Of a stretch of DNA of 64,000 bases, positions 11,252 through 23,276 are shown one piece after another. The first letter of the stretch is position 1. Every line of letters starts with the position of its first letter. Made by a program: the position numbers and the translations under genes. The notes below the pieces were generated by a model. The model saw only the letters and a list, made by a program, of their open reading frames with translations, was not told the DNA's origin and searched no databases. Source of the stretch: Strongyloides papillosus (taxonomy: Eukaryota > Nematoda > Chromadorea > Rhabditida > Strongyloididae); NCBI GenBank assembly GCA_005656395.1, contig SRSI01000019.1, positions 372,001 through 436,000 of the forward strand, written 5' to 3'.

Positions 11252-12593
11252 TCCCTAATAACATACCCAAAAAAGCATTTAATTTAAATTCAAATATTTA
11301 AATTTATGCATTAATCAAATAGCATCTTTTAATTATTTTCAAATCTAACCATGAAAAAAATAGAAAATAAACTTTGATCAACCAATTATATATTGTTTTT
11401 AAGTATTACTGTAGAATATTTAAATATTTCATTTATTTTTTGTCATAAAAATATGTCTATTCAAATTTGAAGAAAATAATTATCTTTGATCAATAGATAA
11501 TATTAAAGTATTTTATGAAACATATTTTATTTAAAAGTTTCCCCTGTAAACAATTATAATTTGTTTGATTTTACTGAAAATTATCTTTAAACTTTGATAA
11601 TAATATTATTAAATAATTTCAGTCGCAATAATCAAGTAAAATATTCTGTGTACTAAAAAAAATTTGTAAAAGTTTATTAAATTTATTTATTATTTATTCA
11701 AATCTTTTTAATATATTATTTATCTAAACAGGCTTTAGGAAAATATTAATTATAATTATTGAAGAATTCTATAAAACATGCAATAATTAAATAGTATATA
11801 CATGGAAATTTTTTTTTGTACTTGCAAAGTTAAGTATTAATTGTAGTTTAAAAAGACTTTATTGTATACATGGTGTTAAAAATCTTTGGAAGATAGTTTG
11901 AAAGATTATACAATAATAAGCTTTAAAGAAGTTAAAAATATGTAAATGAAAAAGGAATTGAAAAAATTTTTTGGCATTCAGAAGAAATTTAAAGAGATAA
12001 ATTGTTTCAATTGATTTATTTAAGCATTAAGGCTTTTTAAATAGACTTCAACTAATATATTCCGAAAAGGTTAATCCAACCTAAATCTTAAACAATTTTA
12101 GTATTCATCGTCGCAAATTCTTTACTACAGATTCCTTAACAGATATTTTTCACAATAATATTTTATTAAAGATTATCAAACAAGTATGTGCAGATATACT
12201 TGCGTTAACGAATAAAGAGTGACAAACTTCATAATATATTACATAGAACAATTTTTATTACTAGATGAGTCTAGATTATTTATGAAATTATGAAGTAATA
12301 GAAAAATTATAATAACTAAAACACATGAAGTTTCTTATGGAATACTTGTAGAAATAGACACATCTTTACTGTTCCTTCATTTGATACACAAAGAAAAAGC
12401 AAGTTGGAGCTAAAAATTACTATAAGAAATTTTTAAAATTTTATTGTTATTGATTTAAAATATGATTGAATTATTAAAAAATACAATCTTTAGATTTATG
12501 AAAATTATTTAATCATAACAAATTAAATATTTAGTCAATTTTTAGTTCTTGATTGAAACAATAAATTTTTACTTCAACATTATGATGTATATC

Positions 12594-13013
12594 TTAGTAC
12601 TCTCTGTTTAAATTGTTGGAGCTACTACTCATTCTACTAGAATAAGGTAATATTTCAATGTTAATACCAGGTCTATAAGAAACATCTTTCAATCTGAGAA
12701 TAAATTTTTTCTATAAAATGGATTTCAATTTGATAATAGTGATTCGACTTACCTTTGATTCTTCAGAGACATATTTTTGAATTAATTGGTTTTCTTCGTC
12801 AATTAAACATGATTCAGTTTCACCTGAACAGAGACCAATACCAAACCTTATTTCTGAATAATCTAAAGAATTGAGAAATAATCTGTAAGCTGCTTCACCC
12901 GGTTTTAACCAAACAGTGCATGGTCCTGTTACATCCTTAGTGCAATTGTGTAAATATTCATGCGAAATATTTATAAGAATACCAACTAAAATAACTGTAC
13001 TTAAAGAATTCAT
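12594..13013 (-). CDS. Small secreted protein, copy 6
   Basis: Unrecognised family. Exon 1 is 13013-12753 and exon 2 is 12710-12594, with the same 42-base intron as copy 4. The mature protein is the same as that of copy 4; the only amino acid differences I see are in the signal peptide (STVIL here, SIAIL there). Silent differences are also very few. Downstream non-coding DNA is nearly the same too. This pair therefore either arose very recently or is kept alike by gene conversion. Confidence 0.85.
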
Positions 13014-13047
13014 GATTTTTCGAATATATAAAAGTTAACTTCAGAAT

Positions 13048-13057
13048 GATTTATATA
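13048..13057 (-). promoter_or_regulatory. TATA-like box of copy 6
   Basis: TATATAAATC on the minus strand, 35 bases upstream of the ATG. Confidence 0.6.
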
Positions 13058-13975
13058 TTCCTAATAACATACTTAAAAAAAGTATTTAATTTAAATTCAA
13101 ATATTTAAATTTATGCATTGATCATACTAATCAAATAGTATATTTTAATTATTTTTAAATTTAACAATGAAAAAAAATTGAAAATAAACTTTGATCAGCC
13201 AATTATATATTGTTTTTAAGTATTACTGTAGAATATCTAAATATTTTATTTATTTTTTAGTCATAAAATATATCTATTCAAATTTGAAGAAAATAATTAT
13301 CTTTGATTAATAGATAATAATAAAGTATTTTATGAAATATAGTTTATTTTAAAGTTTTCCAAGTAAACAATTGTAATTTGTTTAATTTTTACAGAAAATT
13401 ATCTCTAAAGTTTAGTAATATTATTATTAAATAAATTCTGTAGCAATAATCAAGTAAAATATTATATGTACTAAAGCAAATTTGTAAAAGTTCATTAAAT
13501 TTATTAGTTATTTATTCGAATTTTCCTGATATATTATTTATCTAAATAAGCTTTAGAAAAGTATTAATTATAATTATTGAAGATTTGTATAATTAAACAA
13601 TAATTTGATAGTATATATGTGTAAAGTTTTTTTGAACCTAAAAAAATAAACAGCGATTGTAATTTACAAAATTTTACTGTATGCATATGTTTAAGAAAAC
13701 ATTGTAATGTAGTTCGAAAAACATACACAAGTAAGTTTTAAAGAAATAAAAATACGTAAATGAAAAAGGGATTTAAAATGATCACTTGTTTTAATGCCAA
13801 TATTCAAGCATTAAGACCTCGTTGAACAGACTTCAATCAACATGTTCCTAGAAGCTCAATTCAACACGGATCTTAAAAACATTGAGTATTCATCAATGCA
13901 TATCTTTCACTACAGATTCCTTATCAGGTATTTCAAAAATAATTTACTATAATGAATTATTAAGCCCTTATTCTT

Positions 13976-14987
13976 GATGCTTAACATGTACTCTTTTAAG
14001 TGCCACAAAGTTTTTTCAACACTACATGTTAATGTAATTTTAACAATATTTTGCTTTTTTTGCCACATTTCAATGTTAAGTAACAAAATATTTATGATAT
14101 TTTAAATAAGAATTATGATGTACAACAACATCTATTAGTATACCAAAAATAAACTCCTAAAATCTCCATCTTATCGTTTAAAACCCACAATTCACACACA
14201 ATTTTCCAATAGTAACAAAAATATGACACAAATTTACCAACAATACATTTGCCACAAAATACATAATAAAAGTCATATTATCATTAAAATATTCTTTGAT
14301 AATATCAACGTGTCTAACATTCCAACATATTTTAATAACTTGTTTAAAACCACATGACATTTAAAAATGTTTACTATAGTTCAATAAAAATTATCATTAT
14401 GATCATTGCCATTAATGAACATCACTAAAAGAAATATATTCAAATTTTCACATAAAATGTTATTGATAAATGATTTTGATTTTAAATTTAATGCTAGACT
14501 TTGGAAAGTGTTCACATCCCAACATATTGTAAAGAAATATTTTTCTTATTTCTCAAGGACAATGAATAACAAAATTTATTTCTCGTTCCATAAATATTAC
14601 ATATTTTTCATGTTTAGACTATTGATAAATAAACTCTGAAAAGTAAAGTTAAAAATAAATTTCTAATTGAAGTAACATTATTTTATTTCATAAAAAAATC
14701 TATCAATAAAGTATATCTACAATAGCAAAAAAAAGAAGAAACTCTTTTAAGTAGATTCAAGTTTCGTATATATAAAAAAATTTCAAGCCAACTCCTGGTT
14801 ATAATATTGCATGCTTCTTGAAAAAAAATATTAAAAGTATGCCGTCAATTAGTTATAATATTCTCCATAAAATTAAACAATTTAATCATTAAAAAAACTA
14901 TTTCAAAAGTGTATTATTGTTAATTACATAGTTAACTGATATGTTTTATTTATATTTTTTTTATATATTTTTCATAATTAACTACCT
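13976..14987. other. Intergenic, nothing recognised
   Basis: The array sequence fades out here and the phosphomannose isomerase stop codon begins at 14988. Short open frames on both strands near 14.2-14.6 kb have random-looking, Phe- and Ile-rich translations and no splice support. Confidence 0.5.
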
Positions 14988-16562
14988 TTAACAAAAACCA
15001 TCCATCTCGGATTCAACTTTAAAAATCTTTGTTGGCTTAATCTGTTGATTGAAATTTGTCCCATTGGTAGTGTCAAATTTTCTATCAAAGGCTTTCAATT
15101 TTTGCTTATTTATAATTAATGGCGGTGATAGATTATTTTCAAGGGAACTGGTACTATTTGCTGTTTTGATAGTAAGTTTTCTATTTGAATGATCTGGGCC
15201 CTCCTCATAGGAGAATGTTCTATAGGCAAGAAGATCTTTTGATTTTCCTTTTTCTTGAATAAATGATACAACTTGCATTGGTGGAATATAAAATATATCA
15301 CCACGTTTATACCTCCTTTCATTTAATGAGTTTACTTCAAATGCTGTTGGTTGTTTATCTTGAACTACTCCTTCACCCTCTACAACAACAACAATCGATC
15401 CACATGATAATGCTGGTAATGAATAAAGTGTTGTAAGATTCTTTTTTATTGTTTCATCTGTTGAAATTTTTATCTCATGAAGTGTAAAATCTTTACAATC
15501 AGGGGCATACTCTCTTACATGTTCAAATCCTGGTAACGTTTTTGGATCAACAATATAATATGAACAATCTGTCATCCTGTAATTAAGAACTTCACAAAGA
15601 CTATCAATATCAATATATTTTGGTGTCAATGCAGCACGTATTGTATTATTTGAACATCCAACACACTCAACACATTCACCAGACAGGTAAGCATGGAGTT
15701 CTTCAGCAGCATAATAACAACATTCACCTGGTTGTAATATCATATGATTAAGGTAGAGTAATGCAAAACACCCAACATCTCCAGGAAAATCTTTTTCCAT
15801 CTTTAAAATAACATTTATAGTATCCTCCATTAAAGCAGCACCCTCTACCATTCTTGATTTCAATTTATTAATAAAACTATCAAGATTTTTTTTAATAATT
15901 TCAGGATTATTTAATTGTGTTAATAACATATGTTTAAAAGCAACAGCTAAAGCTTTTTTTAAATCTCTACTTTCTTGACTATATCCTTGATTAAAAAGTT
16001 TGATAAAATAATCTGCGTTAGAGACACCCATAACAGCTTTTAATTCTGGAAAAGCATTCATATTTTGAACGATTTCTGAAGCAGGTCTGAATCCACACAT
16101 TAATTCAAATCTAGTTAATGCATAAGCAAGTTCAGGTTTATGATGTCTATCTGGATAATTAATGGGATCTTTTTCATGAAGCCAGGCAGCTTGTTCTTTA
16201 GTTGGATGAACTTGAAGTGATAATGTTTTATTAATAGACATTATCTTCATAATAAATGGTAAATGTGAATCTTCTTTCTCTTCATCACTATTATTGTAGG
16301 AGTATGAATAATCAGAGTTACCTGATTTTATTGAAAATGAACTTTTGTTGTCATCTTTTGCAATCATTGTACTAAGTCGAACATTTGTATTTTTAACTGT
16401 TGCAGCACCATCAGGATGAGTGCCCATCCATAATTCAGCATATGTTTGCTCTCTATCAACTTTGAATTGCTCGTGACCATCAGCGTACAGACGAGCAACC
16501 TCCGAATCGAGACCTTTCTTTCCCCATGCATATTCTTTCACATGGCAATTAAGACGTTCCAT
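14988..16562 (-). CDS. MPI: Mannose-6-phosphate isomerase (type I PMI)
   Basis: This cytosolic zinc enzyme interconverts mannose-6-phosphate and fructose-6-phosphate, feeding GDP-mannose synthesis for glycosylation. The single open exon gives 524 residues from the ATG at 16562. I prefer it to the ATG at 16598 because the conserved family start (LNCHVKEYAWG) follows it directly. Type I motifs are present: SLQVHPTKEQ with zinc ligands Gln117 and His119, HKPELAYAL with Glu144, EELHAYLSGE with His290, and SNNTIRAALTPKYID with catalytic Arg309. The protein is about 100 residues longer than usual: a serine-, asparagine- and acid-rich insert lies at roughly residues 59-101, and the C-terminus is extended. 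It contains no intron, unlike most neighbours. Confidence 0.96.
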   Translation of the reverse strand: MERLNCHVKEYAWGKKGLDSEVARLYADGHEQFKVDREQTYAELWMGTHPDGAATVKNTNVRLSTMIAKDDNKSSFSIKSGNSDYSYSYNNSDEEKEDSHLPFIMKIMSINKTLSLQVHPTKEQAAWLHEKDPINYPDRHHKPELAYALTRFELMCGFRPASEIVQNMNAFPELKAVMGVSNADYFIKLFNQGYSQESRDLKKALAVAFKHMLLTQLNNPEIIKKNLDSFINKLKSRMVEGAALMEDTINVILKMEKDFPGDVGCFALLYLNHMILQPGECCYYAAEELHAYLSGECVECVGCSNNTIRAALTPKYIDIDSLCEVLNYRMTDCSYYIVDPKTLPGFEHVREYAPDCKDFTLHEIKISTDETIKKNLTTLYSLPALSCGSIVVVVEGEGVVQDKQPTAFEVNSLNERRYKRGDIFYIPPMQVVSFIQEKGKSKDLLAYRTFSYEEGPDHSNRKLTIKTANSTSSLENNLSPPLIINKQKLKAFDRKFDTTNGTNFNQQIKPTKIFKVESEMDGFC

Positions 16563-19500
16563 TTTTTTAATATAATTTTGATAGATAAACGAAAACAAAT
16601 ATATTTATATGTATTATTAAGAAAGGTATACTTTATGTAGATGGTATTTCAATAATATTTTCTCTATTAAATACTCCGAAAAACACTGAAAAAGGATTAA
16701 AAAAATTATTAATAGTCCGTATCAAAAAATTGCTTAAACATTATAGTAATAAAATTAAAATAAATGGATAAGTTTCTCCTCCTATCTTCCAAAAATATTT
16801 AATATATAAAAAAATTTTTTTATAACCTAATGTCACTTTATTATATCTTCTTTAATAGTATTTATCTACAAAATGAGCACATAAATAATGTACATATTTG
16901 TAAATGTGCACAAGATAACTACTAATTTATATTAAATGTAGGTCGGTAAATTTTGATGTAATTAATTATATAATTTAAGCAGATATTTCTATAATTTTAT
17001 AGTTGATAAAACTTATTTTCACTGTAAATTATGCTAAAAACTAACATAAAAAAATTGTCTAATGAATTACGATAAACATATTTCTCAGAAATAACATTTG
17101 GAAAAAGTAGGAAATTTTTATTTATTCAAAAACGAATCAAGTTTTCTAGCCGTTTGATTTATGAGAAAAAACTTCAATTACTTAAGGCTATTGATCAAAT
17201 AGCGCTGATATACTCGTTTTTTTAATCATTAACTTTAATTTTAGTAATTTAATTTTTTGTTAATTATGGCATTACACAAGAAATAAAATACCGTTATCAA
17301 AAATTTAAAAAAAAAATTTTACATTAATATGTAAAAAATAATTTTCAATTACAGTATAAAAGTTTAAATAATAAAAATTAATGACCAACATAATATTTTT
17401 GTAAAGTTAGGAAAAAAATTGAATCAGAAAATAGCAAAGATCAAGTGATATAAAAGTACCTAAAATAATATTACAATATATTTATATAAATCTATATCAA
17501 AGTTAAAATATATAAAAACAGTAAGATGAGAACTTTTTAAAGGAAAATTAAAAATTTGTATAGATCTGTAATAGTGATAATGATAATAATAAAATTTTAA
17601 AATGTTTCTGTTGTGCCAGTATACCAAAGCTATTTTCAGGGTCAAGGAATCCGACTAATGGTATACACATATTTAACTCACGATTTAATGAAAAGATTAA
17701 AATCAGTAATATAGAAACTGTAAAATTAAATATGATAGATGATAACGGTATTGGTAGACGTTGTAACATTTAGAATTGGGTTGAAGCAGGGAAGAAAAAA
17801 GTGTTTTAAAGAATGTCACCTATCTAGAAAGGTCATATTAAAGTGTAGAATGATGAAATGGTTTATCATTTCTATTAGTGTATATAATATTAAAGATATT
17901 CCCTTAAAGGGATAATAAAATATGGATAAGATTTATTTCCTTCTTTCTATTTACTATAAATAGTAAGGTACCAAAATTTTCATATATGAAAGTTAAATTC
18001 TATCAAACATTAAAATATTTTAAACAATGACTTTTAGTATGTATCTTTACAACAAGAAATCATATTAAAATTCAAGTTTATATATTATATAAGAAATATT
18101 AGATGTTGTTTAGTGAAACTTTAAATTAAACTTCATCGTGGTTATTAATATTTTCATTACAATTTTAATTATTAAGTTATTTAAACTTGACAACAAAACT
18201 ACTAAACAACACACATAAATATATATTTTTTACAATTTGTTAAATTGACAAATAGTTTGACTAAAAAAGGTAAAAAGTAGTGGTTCATTAAATGTGCATA
18301 ATAATAATAGCATATCTAAATTTTAATTAAAACAAATGCTATGCTTTTGTCAAAAAGCCAAAAATTAGGAATGAACAATTTATTGTTTATGACCCTTATT
18401 TAATGTTGTTTAACATAATCATAAAATAGAAAAATAAACATGTTTTTATATAAAAAAACAATATCTTTTTATATCGTAAAAAATAGGAATGATCATATTA
18501 AGCAACACGAAGTGTTTATTAGTAATTTCAAATAGGAAAAAAAACTTTTTTGATAGAAACAATTTATAAAACTAGAACTATTTAGTTTCTTATGGCGTTA
18601 TTTGATTTCATCGTCATAAGGAGAAAAAGATTTAAGAGATATAAAAAGTTATTTACATTTTTCCATAAATTTTATTATTTCCTTATACTTAAGATTTCAC
18701 AAAGGTACCTTGATTTAAGAAAAAGTTATTTATTGATGGAATGTTAATTTATTAACCAGTTCATGATTCATTCATAAGTAATTTAAATATTATTATGTAA
18801 TTTTATTTAATAGTAATTAATGTAACTGTTTAGTAGAAATTTTACTTTTTACTCCTAGGATATAAATGTAACTAATAATATTTTATTTAAGCAATTAAAC
18901 ACGTTTTTTTAAATTAATCACTATGGTACTTTTTAAAATTTCAAATCAATACTTCAACAATAAATAAATCATTTTTTATCATTACTACTACCCATTCATA
19001 TAGAATATATGTTCATATCATCGTTCAAATGCAAAAATTTAAGTATATTTATCTTTAATTTTAAAGGATTTCAAAAAAGTGTTTTACAGCATTGAAAAAA
19101 GTTTCTTCCAAATCAACAAAGTATTCATTTTTAAAAATAAGCCAATCAACTTGTTTTGTATATAATTTATTCCAAAAAATAGCCTCTAGTCAAATATTTG
19201 AAAGATAACATCAACCTGAAATGATTTTTGAATTTTCAACATCTGTTTACCACAAACAAAGATAAAATAAAACCATTTTGAAGATAAAAAAATCTACAGG
19301 TTCTTTTTGTCCACCCAAAATATATATATTATTAATTATTTTATGTTAAAAATAAATTTGACATCATTGTATTAAATATATATTTATTATAGGGGATAAT
19401 CTTTATCAAAGTGTGTTAAAGTTTTAAAAAATTAAATTTTATTGCAATTTTCAATGGAAAAACTCTATTTCACAAACTTGATTTTTTAAAAATTTATTAT

Positions 19501-19660
19501 ATTATCAATTTTGAAGTGAAGATAAAAGAGTAAAAAAATGATCATATATATTAACAAGTTCCAAGAACCTATGCACATGTATTTATCTAATTTACATAAT
19601 TAATTTTGAAAGATACTGTTTTTATGGTATTTTGGTGAAAATTTTATATGAAACTAATGG
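16563..19660. other. Long AT-rich intergenic region
   Basis: It lies between the PMI start and the end of the PLAC-like gene. Apart from the doubtful open frame at 17548-17769, I see no coding, RNA or repeat structure. The first part should contain the PMI promoter. Confidence 0.5.
17548..17769 (-). CDS. Doubtful small ORF with a hydrophobic N-terminus
   Basis: The 73-codon frame starts with a hydrophobic stretch that could be a signal peptide (IIFNFTVSILLILIF), followed by a more polar piece (NMCIPLVGFLDPENSFG). A GGTATAC donor and a TTACAG acceptor inside it would make a shorter spliced product. The second half, unspliced, is rich in Ile and Leu like random AT-rich DNA. I do not recognise it, and it may not be a gene. 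Confidence 0.2.
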   Translation of the reverse strand: MLQRLPIPLSSIIFNFTVSILLILIFSLNRELNMCIPLVGFLDPENSFGILAQQKHFKILLLSLSLLQIYTNF

Positions 19661-20953
19661 TTAACAGACACCTTCACAATGTTGGCAACATAATTTTTCA
19701 TTCCAAAATATTGTACAATAACGACGGAGATGTGTTAGACGGGTGGCCATCTTTGCTACACATCGTTCACTTAAATTTTCTAAGGATGATTGTGACGCAT
19801 CTGGAGCTGGTTCCTCACTAAAAAGAATGGAAAAAATCAAATAAAGAATTTATAAACTTACTGTGGAGGTTCTGTTGTTGGTTGTGGAGTGGCAGTATCC
19901 TGATTAGGATAGTTATTTTCTCTCAAAAATTGCAATACCTCACTATATTTGGTTGTTATTCTATAATTGAATTCCACCGTTATACATGCGGCTATTTTAG
20001 CTGAGTTATGAAGACATTGTTGTGCCCAGGCACTTTTACAATCCTCTGTATTACAATAAAGAAATGATAATGCTGGATTTCCTTTTCCTCTATTACCAGG
20101 ACCACAACCTCTACATTGATCTGAACCATCAAACCATGCCTTTTGTGAGATAGGTGGTTGATCAGCTGATATAAGATTCAAAAATACTTGAAAACGTCCT
20201 CTTCCTTTGTTTAGTCTTTTTCTAACTTCTGCGTCAACACCTTGAATTTTTTCTTTAATCTTTTTTTCAAGTTCCTTTCTACCGGGTACGTGTAGTGTTC
20301 TCCTGAAGTCATAGGTATTAGATCCAATCTTACCACATTTTGGTCCGAATGCCTTTTCTTCACCTTTTACCAGACCTGGTAATAACTTATTGTTTTTTAA
20401 TGCACTTTCTACTTTTGAACTTATGCTACATAACTCACAATACCTACAATATTGTCTACCATCTCTTTCTACGATACCTGAATGTTCATCACATTCCTGA
20501 TTTAAAAGACCAGTTTCTGGAACCATAGTATATGGGACATCAAAACGTATACCAGCTGGACCATCAAGAAGTGGAACTTGTAATGTTATACCAAGTTCAC
20601 CAGTTAAGTGTCCTAGATTATCTAGAACATTAATTTTTCCAAAATTGAAAGAATAATCTCCTGGAGCTTTAATATAATACACTCTATTTCCTTTATCATT
20701 TAATATATTAATGTCACTTTCATTAATTGTTATTAAATTATTAACTATAATTAAAATTAATAATAATAATAGTAATTATAATATCAAACAAACCTCCTCT
20801 ACATCTAAAAACATTTGCCTCATCCAATAGGATGTATAAATCATCACCATTATCTTTATTTCTTCGACCACGTCCTCCTACTCCTTCAATAAAAATATTA
20901 CCTATCCCGCAAACAATAATGAGTATCAAGGCACTTGATTTTAATGTAATCAT
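19661..20953 (-). CDS. Secreted cysteine-rich protein with PLAC-like C-terminus
   Basis: Three exons (20953-20794, 20744-19862, 19817-19661) joined by introns of 49 and 44 bases give 399 residues in a continuous frame. The N-terminus is a signal peptide, followed by a Gly/Arg-rich basic stretch. The central part has a beta-rich region (YYIKAPGDYSFNFGK) and cysteine pairs (CRYCELC, CRGCGPGNRGKGN), then a conserved-looking block with AWAQQCLHNS. After a Thr/Pro linker the last exon has six cysteines ending CCQHCEGVC, which resembles the PLAC module of ADAMTS-like and papilin extracellular matrix proteins. No thrombospondin or protease domain is present. It is probably an extracellular matrix or secreted protein. 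The PLAC match is an inference from cysteine spacing, and the rest is unrecognised. Confidence 0.8.
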
Positions 20954-23045
20954 GATAAAGATATTAAATTTTTTTCCCCAGTAAAAGTTTATCTTTCAAA
21001 ATCAAATTATTTTAGAAAACTTTCTTTTATACAAACTATATATACTTTACTGCCAGAGGCAGAAAACTACAAGAGAAAGTGGTTAATAAGTTTCTTTAAA
21101 TTTTTTTTTGTATTTATATATTATTATTAATATTTTCTTGATTTAAACCGGATGATATATGATTAGGAGAATAAGAAAAAATTAAGTTAATTAAAATTAA
21201 GCAAAAAGAAAAATAAATTTAGTTAATTTTTATATATATTTTAGGTAAATATAAACAAGCTACGAAATGTAATTAATATTTAAAATTACTAGGTAAATAG
21301 ATATGGATGTTTTAGTTAATTAACACTTCTTAATAATTGATTTAATTAAAAAAACCATTGGAAGAGATGTTAATAAAAATTATACGGATAATAAAGAGAT
21401 ATCTTATGATACTATAGTGGACAAAAAAGAATTTCTCATATGGTATATTATTTTCTGAATCTTCTGCGTGATTTTAAATCAATTTATATAAAAAGTTAAT
21501 CAAGGACAAATGATATTATTATCAAACAAAAGAAAAATTATTTTCCACTTCAAATTAATAATAATTCCAATACTAATATATAAATATTGTTTAAAGAATA
21601 GACAAAAAAGGTGAAATTTAATGATAGTATAAAAAAATGTTTTGACAAATTACTAGAACTATAAAAAAGTGATACAAAATATTGCGATCATTAAAATTTA
21701 TATATGTTGGAAAAATAATTATAATAAAATAAGTTACTGTACAAGAATATAAATACATAAATTTACAAAAGTTACAAATGAATAGTTAATTATTTTTTTA
21801 TCATTAACTTCTAGTGACGACTAAAAAGATAATTGTTAAATTTATTGGTAATTAAAGTATGTTGAAAATAAGAAAAATTGGACATTCATAGTGTTCGATA
21901 TACCATTAATTAATGAACCTCTTTCACTACAGGTCATCCATTGACATAGTTTCTTCATTTTCAACATTCTACCACCAATCAAAAATTATATGAGATGTCT
22001 TAGATGGTAACGTGATTATAAGAGAAGGAGAAAAAGAAATATATCCATATATATTATTAGTTTTTGACAAATATCCTCTTTATCAGTGATATCATTAATA
22101 TATAAAATACAGAAATATATTATTAGATGTGATTTATCATAAAAATATAAACACATAATATCTATACATAAGTAATTTGACATTGTAAACATATAATATA
22201 ATAATAAATACAATATATACAAAATCAAAACAAAAAGGTAATGTTTCATGTGTGTTGTTACTGAAACTATATGTTTATGAATAAAATAAATAAAATATCT
22301 CCAAGTTTATTTAATTATAGGTAAAAAGAAGTATTGTCAATTATAATACTATTAATTTGATGAAATATAATAGATGGGATATGATGTGAATTTTTATTGT
22401 AAAAATGTTAACGTTATTAATATTTCCTCAATAATCTTTTAAAAAGGTAAAAACTAGTTATCCAATTTAATACTTATATATATAGATAAATATAGACAGT
22501 TAATGGCTCATTTTTATTTTAATATTAAATTACTATTATAAATCCACAACTTTAACGGAAGTTTCCTTTTTTATATAAAGAGATTATCTTGTCCTAGAGA
22601 GAGGAGAAGATGAGGGATATAGATAATTGACATAATTTTATATGTCTGGATAATTTTAATAAAAAAATTCAGGTAGGTAATATTTTACAAAAGTCTTCTC
22701 TTTTTTTATGAAATAATTTTGTACTTCTCTCTTTTAAAGGATATCATTAATCAACGGTTACATATTACATTACTTTTTTCTGTGATTATATAATAAAAAT
22801 TATATATATCAATCACACTTATCCCTAACTCTCTTTTTTTGTTATAAAGTGTAATTTTATGCTTCAGTGAATTGTTCATTATTCTATACATATATAGAAA
22901 ATGTATCATTGACAAGATATTTAAAAAATTCAAGCTTTATTCATTCAAACAAAATATAGTGAAATCAGTTTTTTTTTACAATTAAATGGTAATATACTAA
23001 TGTGTTCCAATCGGTAGATTATTTTTTTTTTGGTTGTAATTTGAA
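20954..23045. other. Intergenic, AT-rich
   Basis: No protein-like open frame or RNA gene was found. The minus-strand frames near 22.0 and 22.8 kb translate to Ile-, Tyr- and Leu-rich noise typical of AT-rich spacer. Confidence 0.5.
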
Positions 23046-23276
23046 TTATTTTGTAACACGACGGAATGGGTAACCATATAGTGGGTAGGAACCATATTGA
23101 TATGCAGGATATGGCATGTAACCGTAGTATGAATAAGAAGGATAATATCCAACAACTGCAGCATATTGACGCTTACTTCTACTTAATGTTTTTTCATATT
23201 CATTGTTATATAAAATACTTGAAACATTAATTGTGAAAATAATAACAAGTAAAGTAATAATAAAAAAATACTTCAT
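23046..23276 (-). CDS. Short secreted Tyr/Pro-rich peptide precursor
   Basis: The single-exon product has 76 residues. Residues 1-20 are a clear signal peptide (MKYFFIITLLVIIFTINVSS). A short acidic and polar spacer ends in the dibasic site SRSKR, after which a 40-residue Tyr-, Pro- and Gly-rich segment follows (repeats of YGY, YPxY and PxYxYG type) and ends in a basic RRVTK tail. The layout of signal, pro-part, dibasic cleavage and low-complexity peptide fits a neuropeptide-like or antimicrobial-like peptide, or a cuticle-associated secreted peptide. No known mature peptide is recognised, so the function is open. It sits alone between the PLAC-like gene and the glycosyltransferase array. Confidence 0.7.
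   Translation of the reverse strand: MKYFFIITLLVIIFTINVSSILYNNEYEKTLSRSKRQYAAVVGYYPSYSYYGYMPYPAYQYGSYPLYGYPFRRVTK

Larger units (their letters stand above)
5240..13975 (-). repeat. Tandem array of about 1.80 kb units
   Basis: The ATGs of small secreted protein copies 2 to 6 lie at 5795, 7598, 9405, 11207 and 13013, giving spacings of 1803, 1807, 1802 and 1806 bases. Non-coding sequence between the genes is also shared, for example the AACTTTGATCAACCAATTA-type stretch upstream of each gene, so whole units rather than only exons were duplicated. Copies 3 and 5, and copies 4 and 6, are the closest pairs, both about 3.6 kb apart, which points to a later duplication of a two-gene block. Similarity fades near 13,975. 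The left edge is approximate. Confidence 0.85.

Noticed and set aside
14178..14639. Opposed small frames near 14.2-14.6 kb considered as a decayed array copy
   Set aside because: No similarity to the small secreted protein core, signal peptide or TATA-like box.
22016..22933. Minus-strand Ile/Tyr/Leu-rich frames
   Set aside because: Composition is that of translated AT-rich spacer; no motif, splice site or paralogue supports them.
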